Both the position numbers and the translations under genes were made by a program. From contig JAUYIE010000003.1 in the NCBI GenBank assembly GCA_030688365.1, positions 53,329 through 117,328 of the forward strand: a DNA stretch of 64,000 nucleotides, written 5' to 3'. Of this stretch, positions 55,772 through 63,476 are shown piece after piece (the stretch's first letter is position 1; each line of letters starts with the position of its first letter). This stretch comes from a bacterium (GTDB lineage: Bacteria; Patescibacteria; ABY1; JACQRZ01). Under the pieces are notes generated by a model. That model ran no database searches, was not told the DNA's origin, and saw nothing but the letters and a program-made list of their open reading frames with translations.

Positions 55772-57196
55772 TTATTGAGTTAATGTCTCGCTGTCGCACC
55801 CGTACGGTCCGCATGACGGTCCTGGTTGAAATGGCATGACTGACCCGCCGGAGTTCGTGCTATCCACATCTGCTTCCGTCACCGTAAACGATCCGCGATA
55901 CATGCCCATGGAACACGAAAACGGTATTGTGCCTGTTTCAGTCGGCGTGAACATAATCACATTTTCTCCCGATTTCAGCGATTTTCTAATGCCATATTTT
56001 GGCATTACTATAGATGAGGCGCATGAAAAGGGAGACGTTGAGTTAATGATCCACTTCACCGGCCGTCCTTTTTCTACGATAAACGAATTGGGCGAATACC
56101 CGCCGCCTCCTTGCGTCATGCGCACTTCTTGGACGTCCGCGTTTGATGCAGGCGATGTCGTCTGCACGCTTTTTCCTCCCCCCACGCTCAAGAGCCTGCT
56201 TCCGTTGGTGATGTTAAACCAACCAAACAAGATAACCGCGATACCGGCAATCATAAAAAATATGCGCGCCTTCCGCCCCTTCATGATTGAGGTCAAACCA
56301 CCAATACCGAGAAGTCCCGGTGCGGTGCCCAGAGCAAACAGTCCCATAATCATCATACCCTGCCAAAAACTGCCGGTTGAGATCGCGTACAGTTGCATCG
56401 CTTGTGTGAACCCACATGGCAAGAAAAATGTCAACACCCCCATCGTCATGGCACCCTTGTGACTATATTCCTTCACTTCCCTACGTATGCCAAGCATCCG
56501 AGCCAGACCTGACGGTAGTGTTATATTTTTATCACGCAGTACAGGAAAAATCTCTATGAGTTTCAATCCAAAAAATATCATGACCCCACCAATGACGATC
56601 GTCAGTATACCCAGTACGTTGGGAGATGGACTAAATGCTTTCCCAACCAGACCGACAAGCCCACCCAACAACGCATACCCTACAATGCGTCCTACGTTGA
56701 AAAATATATGCGGACGAAATTTTTGCATCGGCGTACTTTCCGGATGCTGTTCTGCGTGACGCGCTGACAAACCGAGTACCAGACCTCCGACCAATGCCAT
56801 ACACGTTGATACGCCGGCGACTAGACCAATCAAAAGTGCTATCGCGACGCCTGAATTAGGCGAGTCAATCTTGAGATCAAAAAGTCCGAAGCGCGAAGCG
56901 GCAAAATACAGCACAAACAAAATCGCTCCCGCTTTCACCATGTCTTTGTAGTCAGCCGGGTTGCGCGAAATCCACGGCAATTTTTGTTTTTCTCCCACTT
57001 CATACCCTGCCTCTTGGACAGCCTTTGCAATCGCATCATTGCTGGGTGGTACACCACAATACGTCACATGCGCCTGCGCTTTTTTTTGGCTGACCGCCAC
57101 ATGCGTCACGCCGGAAATTTTTTTTAGTTGTTCTTCAATGAGCAGTTCGCATGAGGCGCAATGCATGCCTCGTATAGGAACCGTGATTCTTTGCAT
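55772..57196 (-). CDS. HMA - sulfite-exporter TauE/SafE (DsbD-like) - cupredoxin fusion
   Basis: This 474-residue three-part protein begins with an HMA domain (GMHCASC at 10-16). A membrane region (~85-340) of the TauE/SafE or CcdA/DsbD_2 type follows, with cysteines in STCMALVGGLVLG and FLPCGFTQAMQ. It ends with an extracytoplasmic cupredoxin-like domain (~355-445: NSFIVEKGRPVKW, FSCSMGMYRG). All three parts bear possible copper ligands, which suggests relay of copper across the membrane. The final segment (CGPYGCDSE) adds two cysteines. Genes of this type are seen in copper operons; the mechanism is inferred. Confidence 0.85.
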   Translation of the reverse strand: MQRITVPIRGMHCASCELLIEEQLKKISGVTHVAVSQKKAQAHVTYCGVPPSNDAIAKAVQEAGYEVGEKQKLPWISRNPADYKDMVKAGAILFVLYFAASRFGLFDLKIDSPNSGVAIALLIGLVAGVSTCMALVGGLVLGLSARHAEQHPESTPMQKFRPHIFFNVGRIVGYALLGGLVGLVGKAFSPSPNVLGILTIVIGGVMIFFGLKLIEIFPVLRDKNITLPSGLARMLGIRREVKEYSHKGAMTMGVLTFFLPCGFTQAMQLYAISTGSFWQGMMIMGLFALGTAPGLLGIGGLTSIMKGRKARIFFMIAGIAVILFGWFNITNGSRLLSVGGGKSVQTTSPASNADVQEVRMTQGGGGYSPNSFIVEKGRPVKWIINSTSPFSCASSIVMPKYGIRKSLKSGENVIMFTPTETGTIPFSCSMGMYRGSFTVTEADVDSTNSGGSVMPFQPGPSCGPYGCDSETLTQ

Positions 57197-57233
57197 AGGA
57201 TTGTACAGATAAATAAAAACACTTCACGTCATA

Positions 57234-57689
57234 TTACGAAGCGCTTTCATTCTGTACCAATAATGATAGCCATGCCATCAATTTCTGCCGACACAATAAT
57301 CGTATAGATTGTATATAGAGCCGATATCGATGTTTGAAACGCAACAGTTCTCGCACGATCGTCTTGTCCAGCGCAACAAATAACCCATAGGATATTAAAA
57401 TAACCATCGCCAGCATACTCGCAAGCGACATCTCGCCGGGGGTAAATAAGTTTTCAGTAAATTGATTCACCGCGCCCAGATGAAAATCCAGACATGTGTT
57501 GAATGCCTTGGCGCTGTGCGCCATACCATTGGTGAGCGCGCCGTCATGGCATCCTGCCGAAACACCCACCGTCCCCATCCCCGTACTCCCAATAGCGCCC
57601 ATGGGGCAGATAAACAAAAGAAAGGTGATCGCAAGCGTCACCCCAAGCATTACTTTTGAGATTGATTTAAGAATGTTCTTCAATCGCAT
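57234..57689 (-). CDS. Two-helix membrane protein heading the copper operon
   Basis: From the ATG at 57689 the protein has 151 residues. Upstream in-frame codons lie before the predicted transcription start and are not used. Helices lie at about 11-35 and 88-107. Between them are possible metal ligands: CPM (28-30), CHD (47-49), MAH (56-58) and CLDFH (66-70). No family is recognised. A consensus promoter lies directly upstream, so it is probably the first gene of the operon. Confidence 0.7.
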   Translation of the reverse strand: MRLKNILKSISKVMLGVTLAITFLLFICPMGAIGSTGMGTVGVSAGCHDGALTNGMAHSAKAFNTCLDFHLGAVNQFTENLFTPGEMSLASMLAMVILISYGLFVALDKTIVRELLRFKHRYRLYIQSIRLLCRQKLMAWLSLLVQNESAS

Positions 57690-57713
57690 ATCGCACTGAT
57701 TTCGTATACTTAA

Positions 57714-57742
57714 TATATACCGCCTTAACATCATTTTGTCAA
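57714..57742 (-). promoter_or_regulatory. Consensus promoter of the copper operon
   Basis: TTGACA (complement of 57737-57742) and TATATA (complement of 57714-57719) are separated by exactly 17 bases. The predicted transcription start is about 15 bases before the ATG at 57689. No CsoR- or CueR-type operator is recognised. Confidence 0.75.
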
Positions 57743-57815
57743 ATTGCCTCTCTCTGCAAAATCCATCATCGGTGCGTGCTTGTTTTGTCATCATAATGGT
57801 GTAGTATGGAATAAT

Positions 57816-58637
57816 ATGAAATCCATTAGTGTGCTCATTGTATTGTGTGCGACAGGCCTAGGTCTGTGGTTTTTTGCATTCCGCGATTCATCGTCACCCG
57901 ATCTCTCTATCTCACCCATCACGGCCAACCCAACAACCCCGCCAATGGATACTTCGGCGCCGGTCGCGACCACTCCTGACGAACCAAGCGCACCGGTACC
58001 AGTGATCCTTCCACCACTTCCCGAAAAAAGACCAGCGACACCTGCGTACCTACCCGCAAACTTCATTATCAATGAAATCCAATTTGCATCGCAAGCACCG
58101 ACAAAAAGCTGGGCAATGCCGTATCAAGAGTTTTGCGAGGAAGCGTCTTCGCTAATGGTGGCTTTTTACGCTCAAGAAAAAAAAATGCCCTCAAACGCAA
58201 ACATAAAAAAAGAGCTCTATCGTATCAAAGCATACGAAGAAAAAACGTTTGGATATTATACCGATACGACTGCCGAGGAAACAGCAAGTATTTTAAAAAA
58301 TTTCTACAAGTTAGGTGATGTGAAAGTTATAAAAAATCCCACTGCTGATGATATTAAAACACAACTTGTCGCGGGCAAGGCAATCATCGTGCCCACCGCC
58401 GGACGCATGCTCAATGGTCCTTTTTATAAAAGACCGGGTCCTCTCTACCACATGCTTGTACTCAAAGGGTACACGGCGGATGGATATTTCATCACTCAAG
58501 ACCCGGGAACGAATACAAAAGGAGAAAACTTTAAATTCAAAATCACCACTGTCATGAAAGCAATGCATGACTGGAACGACGGCGAGGTAGACAAGGGCGC
58601 GAAAGTTGTGATCGTGGTTGGGAAAGAAAAAAAATAG
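57816..58637 (+). CDS. Secreted C39-like (papain-fold) peptidase
   Basis: From the ATG at 57816 it has 273 residues: an N-terminal membrane helix (~4-20), a Pro/Thr/Ser linker, and a domain with PYQEFCEEASSLMVAF (Cys107 as possible nucleophile) and YHMLVLKGYTADGYFITQDPG (His ~212, Asp ~228). The pattern matches Peptidase_C39_2-like proteins found widely in Patescibacteria. Substrate unknown. It is divergent from the copper operon and is followed by a terminator. Confidence 0.8.
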   Translation: MKSISVLIVLCATGLGLWFFAFRDSSSPDLSISPITANPTTPPMDTSAPVATTPDEPSAPVPVILPPLPEKRPATPAYLPANFIINEIQFASQAPTKSWAMPYQEFCEEASSLMVAFYAQEKKMPSNANIKKELYRIKAYEEKTFGYYTDTTAEETASILKNFYKLGDVKVIKNPTADDIKTQLVAGKAIIVPTAGRMLNGPFYKRPGPLYHMLVLKGYTADGYFITQDPGTNTKGENFKFKITTVMKAMHDWNDGEVDKGAKVVIVVGKEKK

Positions 58638-58662
58638 CCTACGACATTGTAGGTTTTTCTTT
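58638..58662 (+). terminator. Intrinsic terminator of the C39-like gene
   Basis: CCTAC and GTAGG pair around a 6-base loop, followed by TTTTTCTTT. The hairpin begins directly after the stop codon. Confidence 0.7.
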
Positions 58663-58675
58663 GTGCATTTGCACC

Positions 58676-59071
58676 TCAAATAAAAATTCTTTCATCGCTT
58701 TTTCGGCCACTCTCCAAAAGAGTTATCTTCGCTTGCACGTTGTCATTAAAGACACGCTTGAGAAGACAGTAACACGGCCTCGTTTTTCCGTGATCGCATC
58801 TTTTGAATGTGACATCGTTTGTACTGCACCATTGTTTGAGGTACAAAATAATTTCTTCTTGTCCGACACTTTCCTTTCTATCAATATATACGACGAGTGT
58901 TGGTTGGTATAATTCAAGAATCAATTGTCTATCCAACTCATCTTCCAAATTAAAGCTGTTTTGGTCAATGAAAACAGTATTCTTGCTGTGAAAAACACCC
59001 ATCTTTCTCTCTACTGTACCAACGTCTGCGAAAATTAAGACTTTTGAAAAATCCATTTGAATAATTGTCAT
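58676..59071 (-). CDS. Orphan protein of 131 residues with consensus ribosome-binding site
   Basis: No family is recognised. From the ATG at 59071 it begins MTIIQMDFSKVLIFADVGTV, with alternating strands and helices and a Cys-rich centre (KQWCSTNDVTFKRCDHGKTR, then PCYCLL). The fold could be a RuvC/YqgF-like or NYN-like small domain, but this is not established. GGAGG lies about 10 bases before the ATG, and a TGGACA-N17-TAGAAT promoter lies upstream. It is a single-gene unit near ruvB. Confidence 0.65.
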   Translation of the reverse strand: MTIIQMDFSKVLIFADVGTVERKMGVFHSKNTVFIDQNSFNLEDELDRQLILELYQPTLVVYIDRKESVGQEEIILYLKQWCSTNDVTFKRCDHGKTRPCYCLLKRVFNDNVQAKITLLESGRKSDERIFI

Positions 59072-59120
59072 AGAACAAACACCTCCTTCTATGCACACTC
59101 AATATAATTTCATTGCTATT

Positions 59121-59149
59121 ATTCTACACCCCCCCAATACCGTTGTCCA
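59121..59149 (-). promoter_or_regulatory. Candidate promoter of the 131-residue orphan gene
   Basis: TGGACA (complement of 59144-59149) and TAGAAT (complement of 59121-59126) are 17 bases apart. The spacer contains a run of seven G. Confidence 0.6.
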
Positions 59150-60169
59150 CTACAACAACGACCTCTGTGAAATAGGCACCTCCAACCCCAAATGCTCATA
59201 CGCCTGTGACGTCGCCGTACGTCCGCGGGGAGTCCGTTGCAAAAATCCTTTTTGCATGAGAAACGGCTCATAGACTTCTTCTATTGTCTCCGTATCTTCC
59301 GAAAGAGACGCAGCAATAGTCCCCAATCCCACCGGTCCGCCATGGAATTTATGTATGATAGTTTCCAAAATCTTACGATCAAGATTGTCCAGCCCAAGAT
59401 CATCAATCCCCAGCGCATGAAGTGCTTCAATCGCGTTTTTTTCCGTGATAACTCCCCCATTTTTCACTTGAGCATAATCACGCACACGTTTCAAAAGCCG
59501 ATTGGCTATACGTGGTGTCGCGCGAGCACGCGTCGCTATCTCATACGCCGCTGTTTCCGGCAACACCACCCCAAGAAGCGATGCCGATCGTCGTATAATT
59601 TCTGAAATATTTTCAGGAGTATAAAACTCAAGATGATAATGATTTCCAAAACGATCGCGAAGCGGTGCTGACAGCAGGCTCATGCGCGTCGTAGCGCCGA
59701 TCAACGTGAACTTGGGCAGATCAAGACGGATCGTTTTTGCCGATGGTCCTTTGCCCAAAATAATATCAAGCGCGTAATCTTCCATCGCCGGATACAGACT
59801 CTCGGCAATGATTTTTCCCAGACGATGGATCTCGTCAATGAACAGCACATCCCCCGGCGCGAGGTTGGTCAGGATCGCCGCCAAATCACCCATACGTTCA
59901 ATGGCCGGACCGGACGTCACACGAATGTTCACCCCCCGTTCTTTGGCGATAATATGCGCGAGTGTCGTCTTCCCCAACCCCGGAGGTCCTGACAACAGCA
60001 CATGCTCCATCGCTTCATCGCGCTGTTTCGCCGCATTTATGAATATCAAAAGACTATCCTTGATCGTATCTTGCCCCACGTACTGCCCCAATGTCTGTGG
60101 ACGCAAAGTCACATCAAGCTGTTGCTCTTCGGGCTGTATGTCTGGATTTGTTAAAAAATCTGGTTCCAT
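59150..60169 (-). CDS. ruvB: Holliday junction branch-migration ATPase RuvB
   Basis: RuvB drives branch migration with RuvA. The 339-residue protein starts MEPDFLTNPDIQPEEQQ, with LRPQTLGQYVGQ. It has Walker A GPPGLGKTTLAH, Walker B LFIDEIHRL, sensor 1 IGATTR, and the C-terminal winged helix (GPVGLGTIAASL, EPFLMQKGFLQRTPRGR). Length is normal. Other ruv genes are not in the window. Confidence 0.97.
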   Translation of the reverse strand: MEPDFLTNPDIQPEEQQLDVTLRPQTLGQYVGQDTIKDSLLIFINAAKQRDEAMEHVLLSGPPGLGKTTLAHIIAKERGVNIRVTSGPAIERMGDLAAILTNLAPGDVLFIDEIHRLGKIIAESLYPAMEDYALDIILGKGPSAKTIRLDLPKFTLIGATTRMSLLSAPLRDRFGNHYHLEFYTPENISEIIRRSASLLGVVLPETAAYEIATRARATPRIANRLLKRVRDYAQVKNGGVITEKNAIEALHALGIDDLGLDNLDRKILETIIHKFHGGPVGLGTIAASLSEDTETIEEVYEPFLMQKGFLQRTPRGRTATSQAYEHLGLEVPISQRSLL

Positions 60170-60193
60170 ATATGGCTATCCTAGCACATTCAC

Positions 60194-61183
60194 TTATATC
60201 TTGGGAGATAGGTTAAAAATCTGACGAATAACATCATCTATATCAACCTCATTGATGATAATATCTTCGATAGGCAAATTTGAAGATAACAGGGAAGCAG
60301 CTATGCTTTTTGCTTCACTTCTCGCGGTTTTTATTATGCAAACATGAGGATGAAATGCATCAATTTCACCAAATTTTTCTATTTCTTTTCGCTTCACTCC
60401 ATTTTCATTAAAAATCACTTTGAGCAACTTGTGTGTAGCGTACTTTTGAATCAAGTCATCTAGTGCACCATCATAAATTATTTTTCCAAGATTTATAATG
60501 ATAACCCTTTTACAAAGCTCTTTGATATCCTCCATGTAATGCGATGTCAAAATGATAGTGGTCTTTTTTTCCTGATTGTATTTCTTGATAAAATCACGAA
60601 TGTTTTTCTGCGCGACGACATCCAGCCCAATAGTAGGCTCATCAAGAAAAAGAACTTTTGGTTTATGGAGAAGCGCCGCTACTAACTCACATTTCATTCT
60701 TTGTCCCAATGAAAGTTTTCTAACTTGAATATCGAGAATATCTTTGATATCAAAAAGAGTGACTAACTCATCCATATTTTCTTGAAACTCTTTCTCTGGA
60801 ATTTCATAAATCGCTTTGTTCAGAGTAAATGTTTCTATTGCCGGCAAGTCCTGTATCAATTGATTTTTCTGACCCATCAACAAAGCAAATTGTTTTTGAT
60901 ATGTTTTCTCTCTTTTCCATGGAATATGGCCTAAAACTTTCACTTCGCCACTTGTTGGATGCAATATCCCCGAAAGCATTTTTAGTGTTGTGGTCTTTCC
61001 TGCTCCATTCGACCCAAGGAATCCGACGAGCTCGCCAGACTTGATTGAAAAACTGACATTCTGTACTGCTTGAGCATATAACTTTTGTCTATAAAAAAGA
61101 GACTTCAAGGAACCCGACAACCCCTGCTGTTTGCGATAGTATTCGTAACTTCTTGATAATTGTTGAACTTCAATTTCAGACAT
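60194..61183 (-). CDS. ABC-2 type exporter ATP-binding protein
   Basis: This 329-residue ATPase has Walker A GSNGAGKTT, signature LSLGQRMKCEL, Walker B VLFLDEPTIGLD, a switch His (TSHYMED) and a long C-terminal accessory domain. The LSxGQRM signature is characteristic of NatA-like/DUF990-associated exporters. It is 3 bases from the permease gene. Substrate unknown. Confidence 0.93.
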   Translation of the reverse strand: MSEIEVQQLSRSYEYYRKQQGLSGSLKSLFYRQKLYAQAVQNVSFSIKSGELVGFLGSNGAGKTTTLKMLSGILHPTSGEVKVLGHIPWKREKTYQKQFALLMGQKNQLIQDLPAIETFTLNKAIYEIPEKEFQENMDELVTLFDIKDILDIQVRKLSLGQRMKCELVAALLHKPKVLFLDEPTIGLDVVAQKNIRDFIKKYNQEKKTTIILTSHYMEDIKELCKRVIIINLGKIIYDGALDDLIQKYATHKLLKVIFNENGVKRKEIEKFGEIDAFHPHVCIIKTARSEAKSIAASLLSSNLPIEDIIINEVDIDDVIRQIFNLSPKI

Positions 61184-61186
61184 ATA

Positions 61187-61984
61187 TTACATTCCTACCC
61201 CTTCATATTTTTTCAAACCGCGATTCCAAACAATTTTTATAATTCCGTACAATATCAAAATCCAACAGCACTGCACCAAGAGACCCTTCAATCCGACAGT
61301 GACATCAAATTTTTTGAGATAAAGCTGTGCGGGAATAAAAAAGGAATAGGCAAAAGGCAACGCAAAACTAATATTTACAAACACCACGGGCAAAAGATTC
61401 AATGGGAAGTATCCACCAGAAAAAAACTTTTTAATTCTGTCTATTGTTGCATACAAACCGCCCACTTCATCCGTCCAAAAAGCAATAAGCCCAACTAAAT
61501 AAGATAGTAATAATTCAGTAATAAAAGCTAAAATAACCATTATTGAAATTACTAAGAAATACACCCCATCAAACTTCCAAATGAATGTATTTGCAAAACA
61601 TAAAATAACAAAACCAGATGTTAACACAGAAGAGATCGTTGAAAAAGATATACGCCCAATCTCTTGAGACAAGATATAACTAAAATAACTCATTGGCTTC
61701 ACAATAAACATTGATAACCGACCATCTTTAATATCTTTTTCGATTACCATAGAAAGAAAATTTCGTATCATCGCATTAAAGAAGTTTCCCACAAGGATAT
61801 ATGTAATCATTTCTCGTACAGTAAAACCGCTGATCATAGTACGATCACCACCATAAATAGCAATCCACATCAAAATCAACACTAATGTCTCCCCCGCCTC
61901 ACCTACTCTATATGACAAGACAGTAAAGCGATACGTTAGTGCCCTTTGCCAATATATGGAAATTATTGTCCAATACTTTTTCAT
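61187..61984 (-). CDS. ABC-2 type exporter permease
   Basis: The 265-residue protein has six hydrophobic segments (first near 22-45) and a family-like segment IEKDIKDGRLSMFIVKPMSY. It pairs with the ATPase at 60194-61183. Related systems usually encode two permeases of this type; only one is visible here, so it may homodimerise. Substrate unknown. Confidence 0.9.
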   Translation of the reverse strand: MKKYWTIISIYWQRALTYRFTVLSYRVGEAGETLVLILMWIAIYGGDRTMISGFTVREMITYILVGNFFNAMIRNFLSMVIEKDIKDGRLSMFIVKPMSYFSYILSQEIGRISFSTISSVLTSGFVILCFANTFIWKFDGVYFLVISIMVILAFITELLLSYLVGLIAFWTDEVGGLYATIDRIKKFFSGGYFPLNLLPVVFVNISFALPFAYSFFIPAQLYLKKFDVTVGLKGLLVQCCWILILYGIIKIVWNRGLKKYEGVGM

Positions 61985-61992
61985 GAAATCAA

Positions 61993-62499
61993 TTAAAGTC
62001 CTTGATTTTTCGATTGTCGAGCACGTTGTAATAATTCATCACGAAGTCGTTCTGCGACTTCTTTTGAAACCGCAGGAAGTCTTCCTTCTGAAATGACCCC
62101 TGGCACACTTGATCCTGCTGTTTGGATATTCAAATCAGAAAGTCCAAGGATACGGGCAAAAATAGTACGATTAATGTCAACATTTTGAATCCGATCGTAA
62201 GGAATGGTGGCATATTTCTTAGAAAGCACCCCTGACTCTTTACGAAATCCAGTATCAAGAAGCTCATAGCGATAAAAACGATACGTGAGTTTAGCCCAGA
62301 TAAAACACACAATAAGAAGAATAGGGATAATAAGCCATACCCAATTTAACCAAGCAAAGGACAAATTGCCATCAGCACCATTTATGAGCATAGGTAACAC
62401 TGTCAAACCGAGATATCCCCAAATACCCACAGAAACAAAAACAGGAATGATAGACTTCAGAAAAAATAGCCACACTGACTTCGGATCAAGTTGATGCAT
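61993..62499 (-). CDS. Bacterial PH-domain (bPH2/YdbS-type) membrane protein
   Basis: This 168-residue protein has two helices (about 14-36 and 48-68) and a C-terminal bacterial PH domain (YRYELLDTGFRKESGVLSKK, IPYDRIQNVDINRTIFARILG, DLNIQTAGS). It is 8 bases upstream of the permease gene, so it may belong to the exporter unit. The function is unknown. Confidence 0.85.
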   Translation of the reverse strand: MHQLDPKSVWLFFLKSIIPVFVSVGIWGYLGLTVLPMLINGADGNLSFAWLNWVWLIIPILLIVCFIWAKLTYRFYRYELLDTGFRKESGVLSKKYATIPYDRIQNVDINRTIFARILGLSDLNIQTAGSSVPGVISEGRLPAVSKEVAERLRDELLQRARQSKNQGL

Positions 62500-62545
62500 A
62501 CATTATAAATATACAATTTAGTATTTAGTAAAAATCATCCTTTCT

Positions 62546-62627
62546 TGCCGCGGGCGGGAATCGAACCCGCATCTCATTCGAGACAGCATTTTAAGTGCTG
62601 CGTGTATACCAGTTCCACCACCGCGGC
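62546..62627 (-). tRNA. tRNA-Leu (anticodon TAA), CCA not encoded
   Basis: The acceptor stem pairs GCCGCGG with CCGCGGC and the discriminator is A. The anticodon stem CAGCA/TGCTG encloses CTTAAAA (TAA). A variable arm (TCTCGAATGAGA) and the T-arm GCGGGTTCGATTCCCGC are present. AGA follows instead of CCA. Confidence 0.96.
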
Positions 62628-62647
62628 GTAACATAAACCCTACAACC

Positions 62648-63472
62648 CTAGATCTCCCCGATCTCTTTGACCGCCTCCTCTATCGTCAAAGGTATCTTAA
62701 TGGAAGGATGTTTCTTTTTCAACTCTGCAAACAACCGAAAGAGCACCGGAGGCTCCAAATAGTACTCTTTCAAACTATCATAATCCTGAAATACCTGCGC
62801 CGGCGTACCTTTTTTGCTGATTGTGCCTCCTGTTTTGAGCAAATATACCGAATCAGCCAAAAGCGGGACTAGCTCCACTTCATGGAGTGTCATCACGGTC
62901 GCGATGTTTTCTTTTTCCGTCAGCTGATTGATAAGAGCGATATACTCATTTCGCGATCGCGGATCAAGCCCTTGAAAGGGCTCATCAAAGATCAATAATT
63001 CAGGCGAGATAACCAGCGCCGACGCCAGCGCCACCTTCCTCTTTTGCCCACCGGATAAATAATGCGGTGCCTTATCGCGCAAATCAGTTATCTCCATTTT
63101 TTCCATAATACCTTCCGTCATCTTCACCACCTCTTCTTCTGTATGCCCAAAATTGCGCGGGGAAAACGCGATCTCATCAAACACGGTGGGCTGGGTCAGC
63201 TGTTCATCAACATCCTGCATCACAAACCCGATGCGATGACGGATCTTTGCAAACTCGCGGGATGGATTGACGCCAAACACTTCAATGTGTCCATCAGTCG
63301 GGGTAAGCAACCCTAATATATGTCGAATCAATGTCGTCTTGCCCGCACCGCTGGGACCGAGGATAGCGACCCGCTCGTTTTGTTTCACAATAAAATCAAG
63401 CCCGCACAACGCGACTTCTGTTTTATCAGGATAGACATGTTTGATACACGATGTGTGGATGATCGTTTCCAT
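62648..63472 (-). CDS. ecfA: Energy-coupling factor (ECF) transporter ATPase
   Basis: From the ATG at 63472 it has 274 residues; the frame extends upstream by ten residues into the EcfT gene, which is less likely. It shows Walker A GPSGAGKTT, the Q-loop (FVMQDVDEQL), signature LSGGQKRKVALA and Walker B LLIFDEPFQGLD, as in CbiO/EcfA. With the EcfT gene upstream it forms an energizing module for vitamin or metal uptake. The substrate-specific S subunit is not in the window. Confidence 0.92.
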   Translation of the reverse strand: METIIHTSCIKHVYPDKTEVALCGLDFIVKQNERVAILGPSGAGKTTLIRHILGLLTPTDGHIEVFGVNPSREFAKIRHRIGFVMQDVDEQLTQPTVFDEIAFSPRNFGHTEEEVVKMTEGIMEKMEITDLRDKAPHYLSGGQKRKVALASALVISPELLIFDEPFQGLDPRSRNEYIALINQLTEKENIATVMTLHEVELVPLLADSVYLLKTGGTISKKGTPAQVFQDYDSLKEYYLEPPVLFRLFAELKKKHPSIKIPLTIEEAVKEIGEI

Positions 63473-63476
63473 AGAA

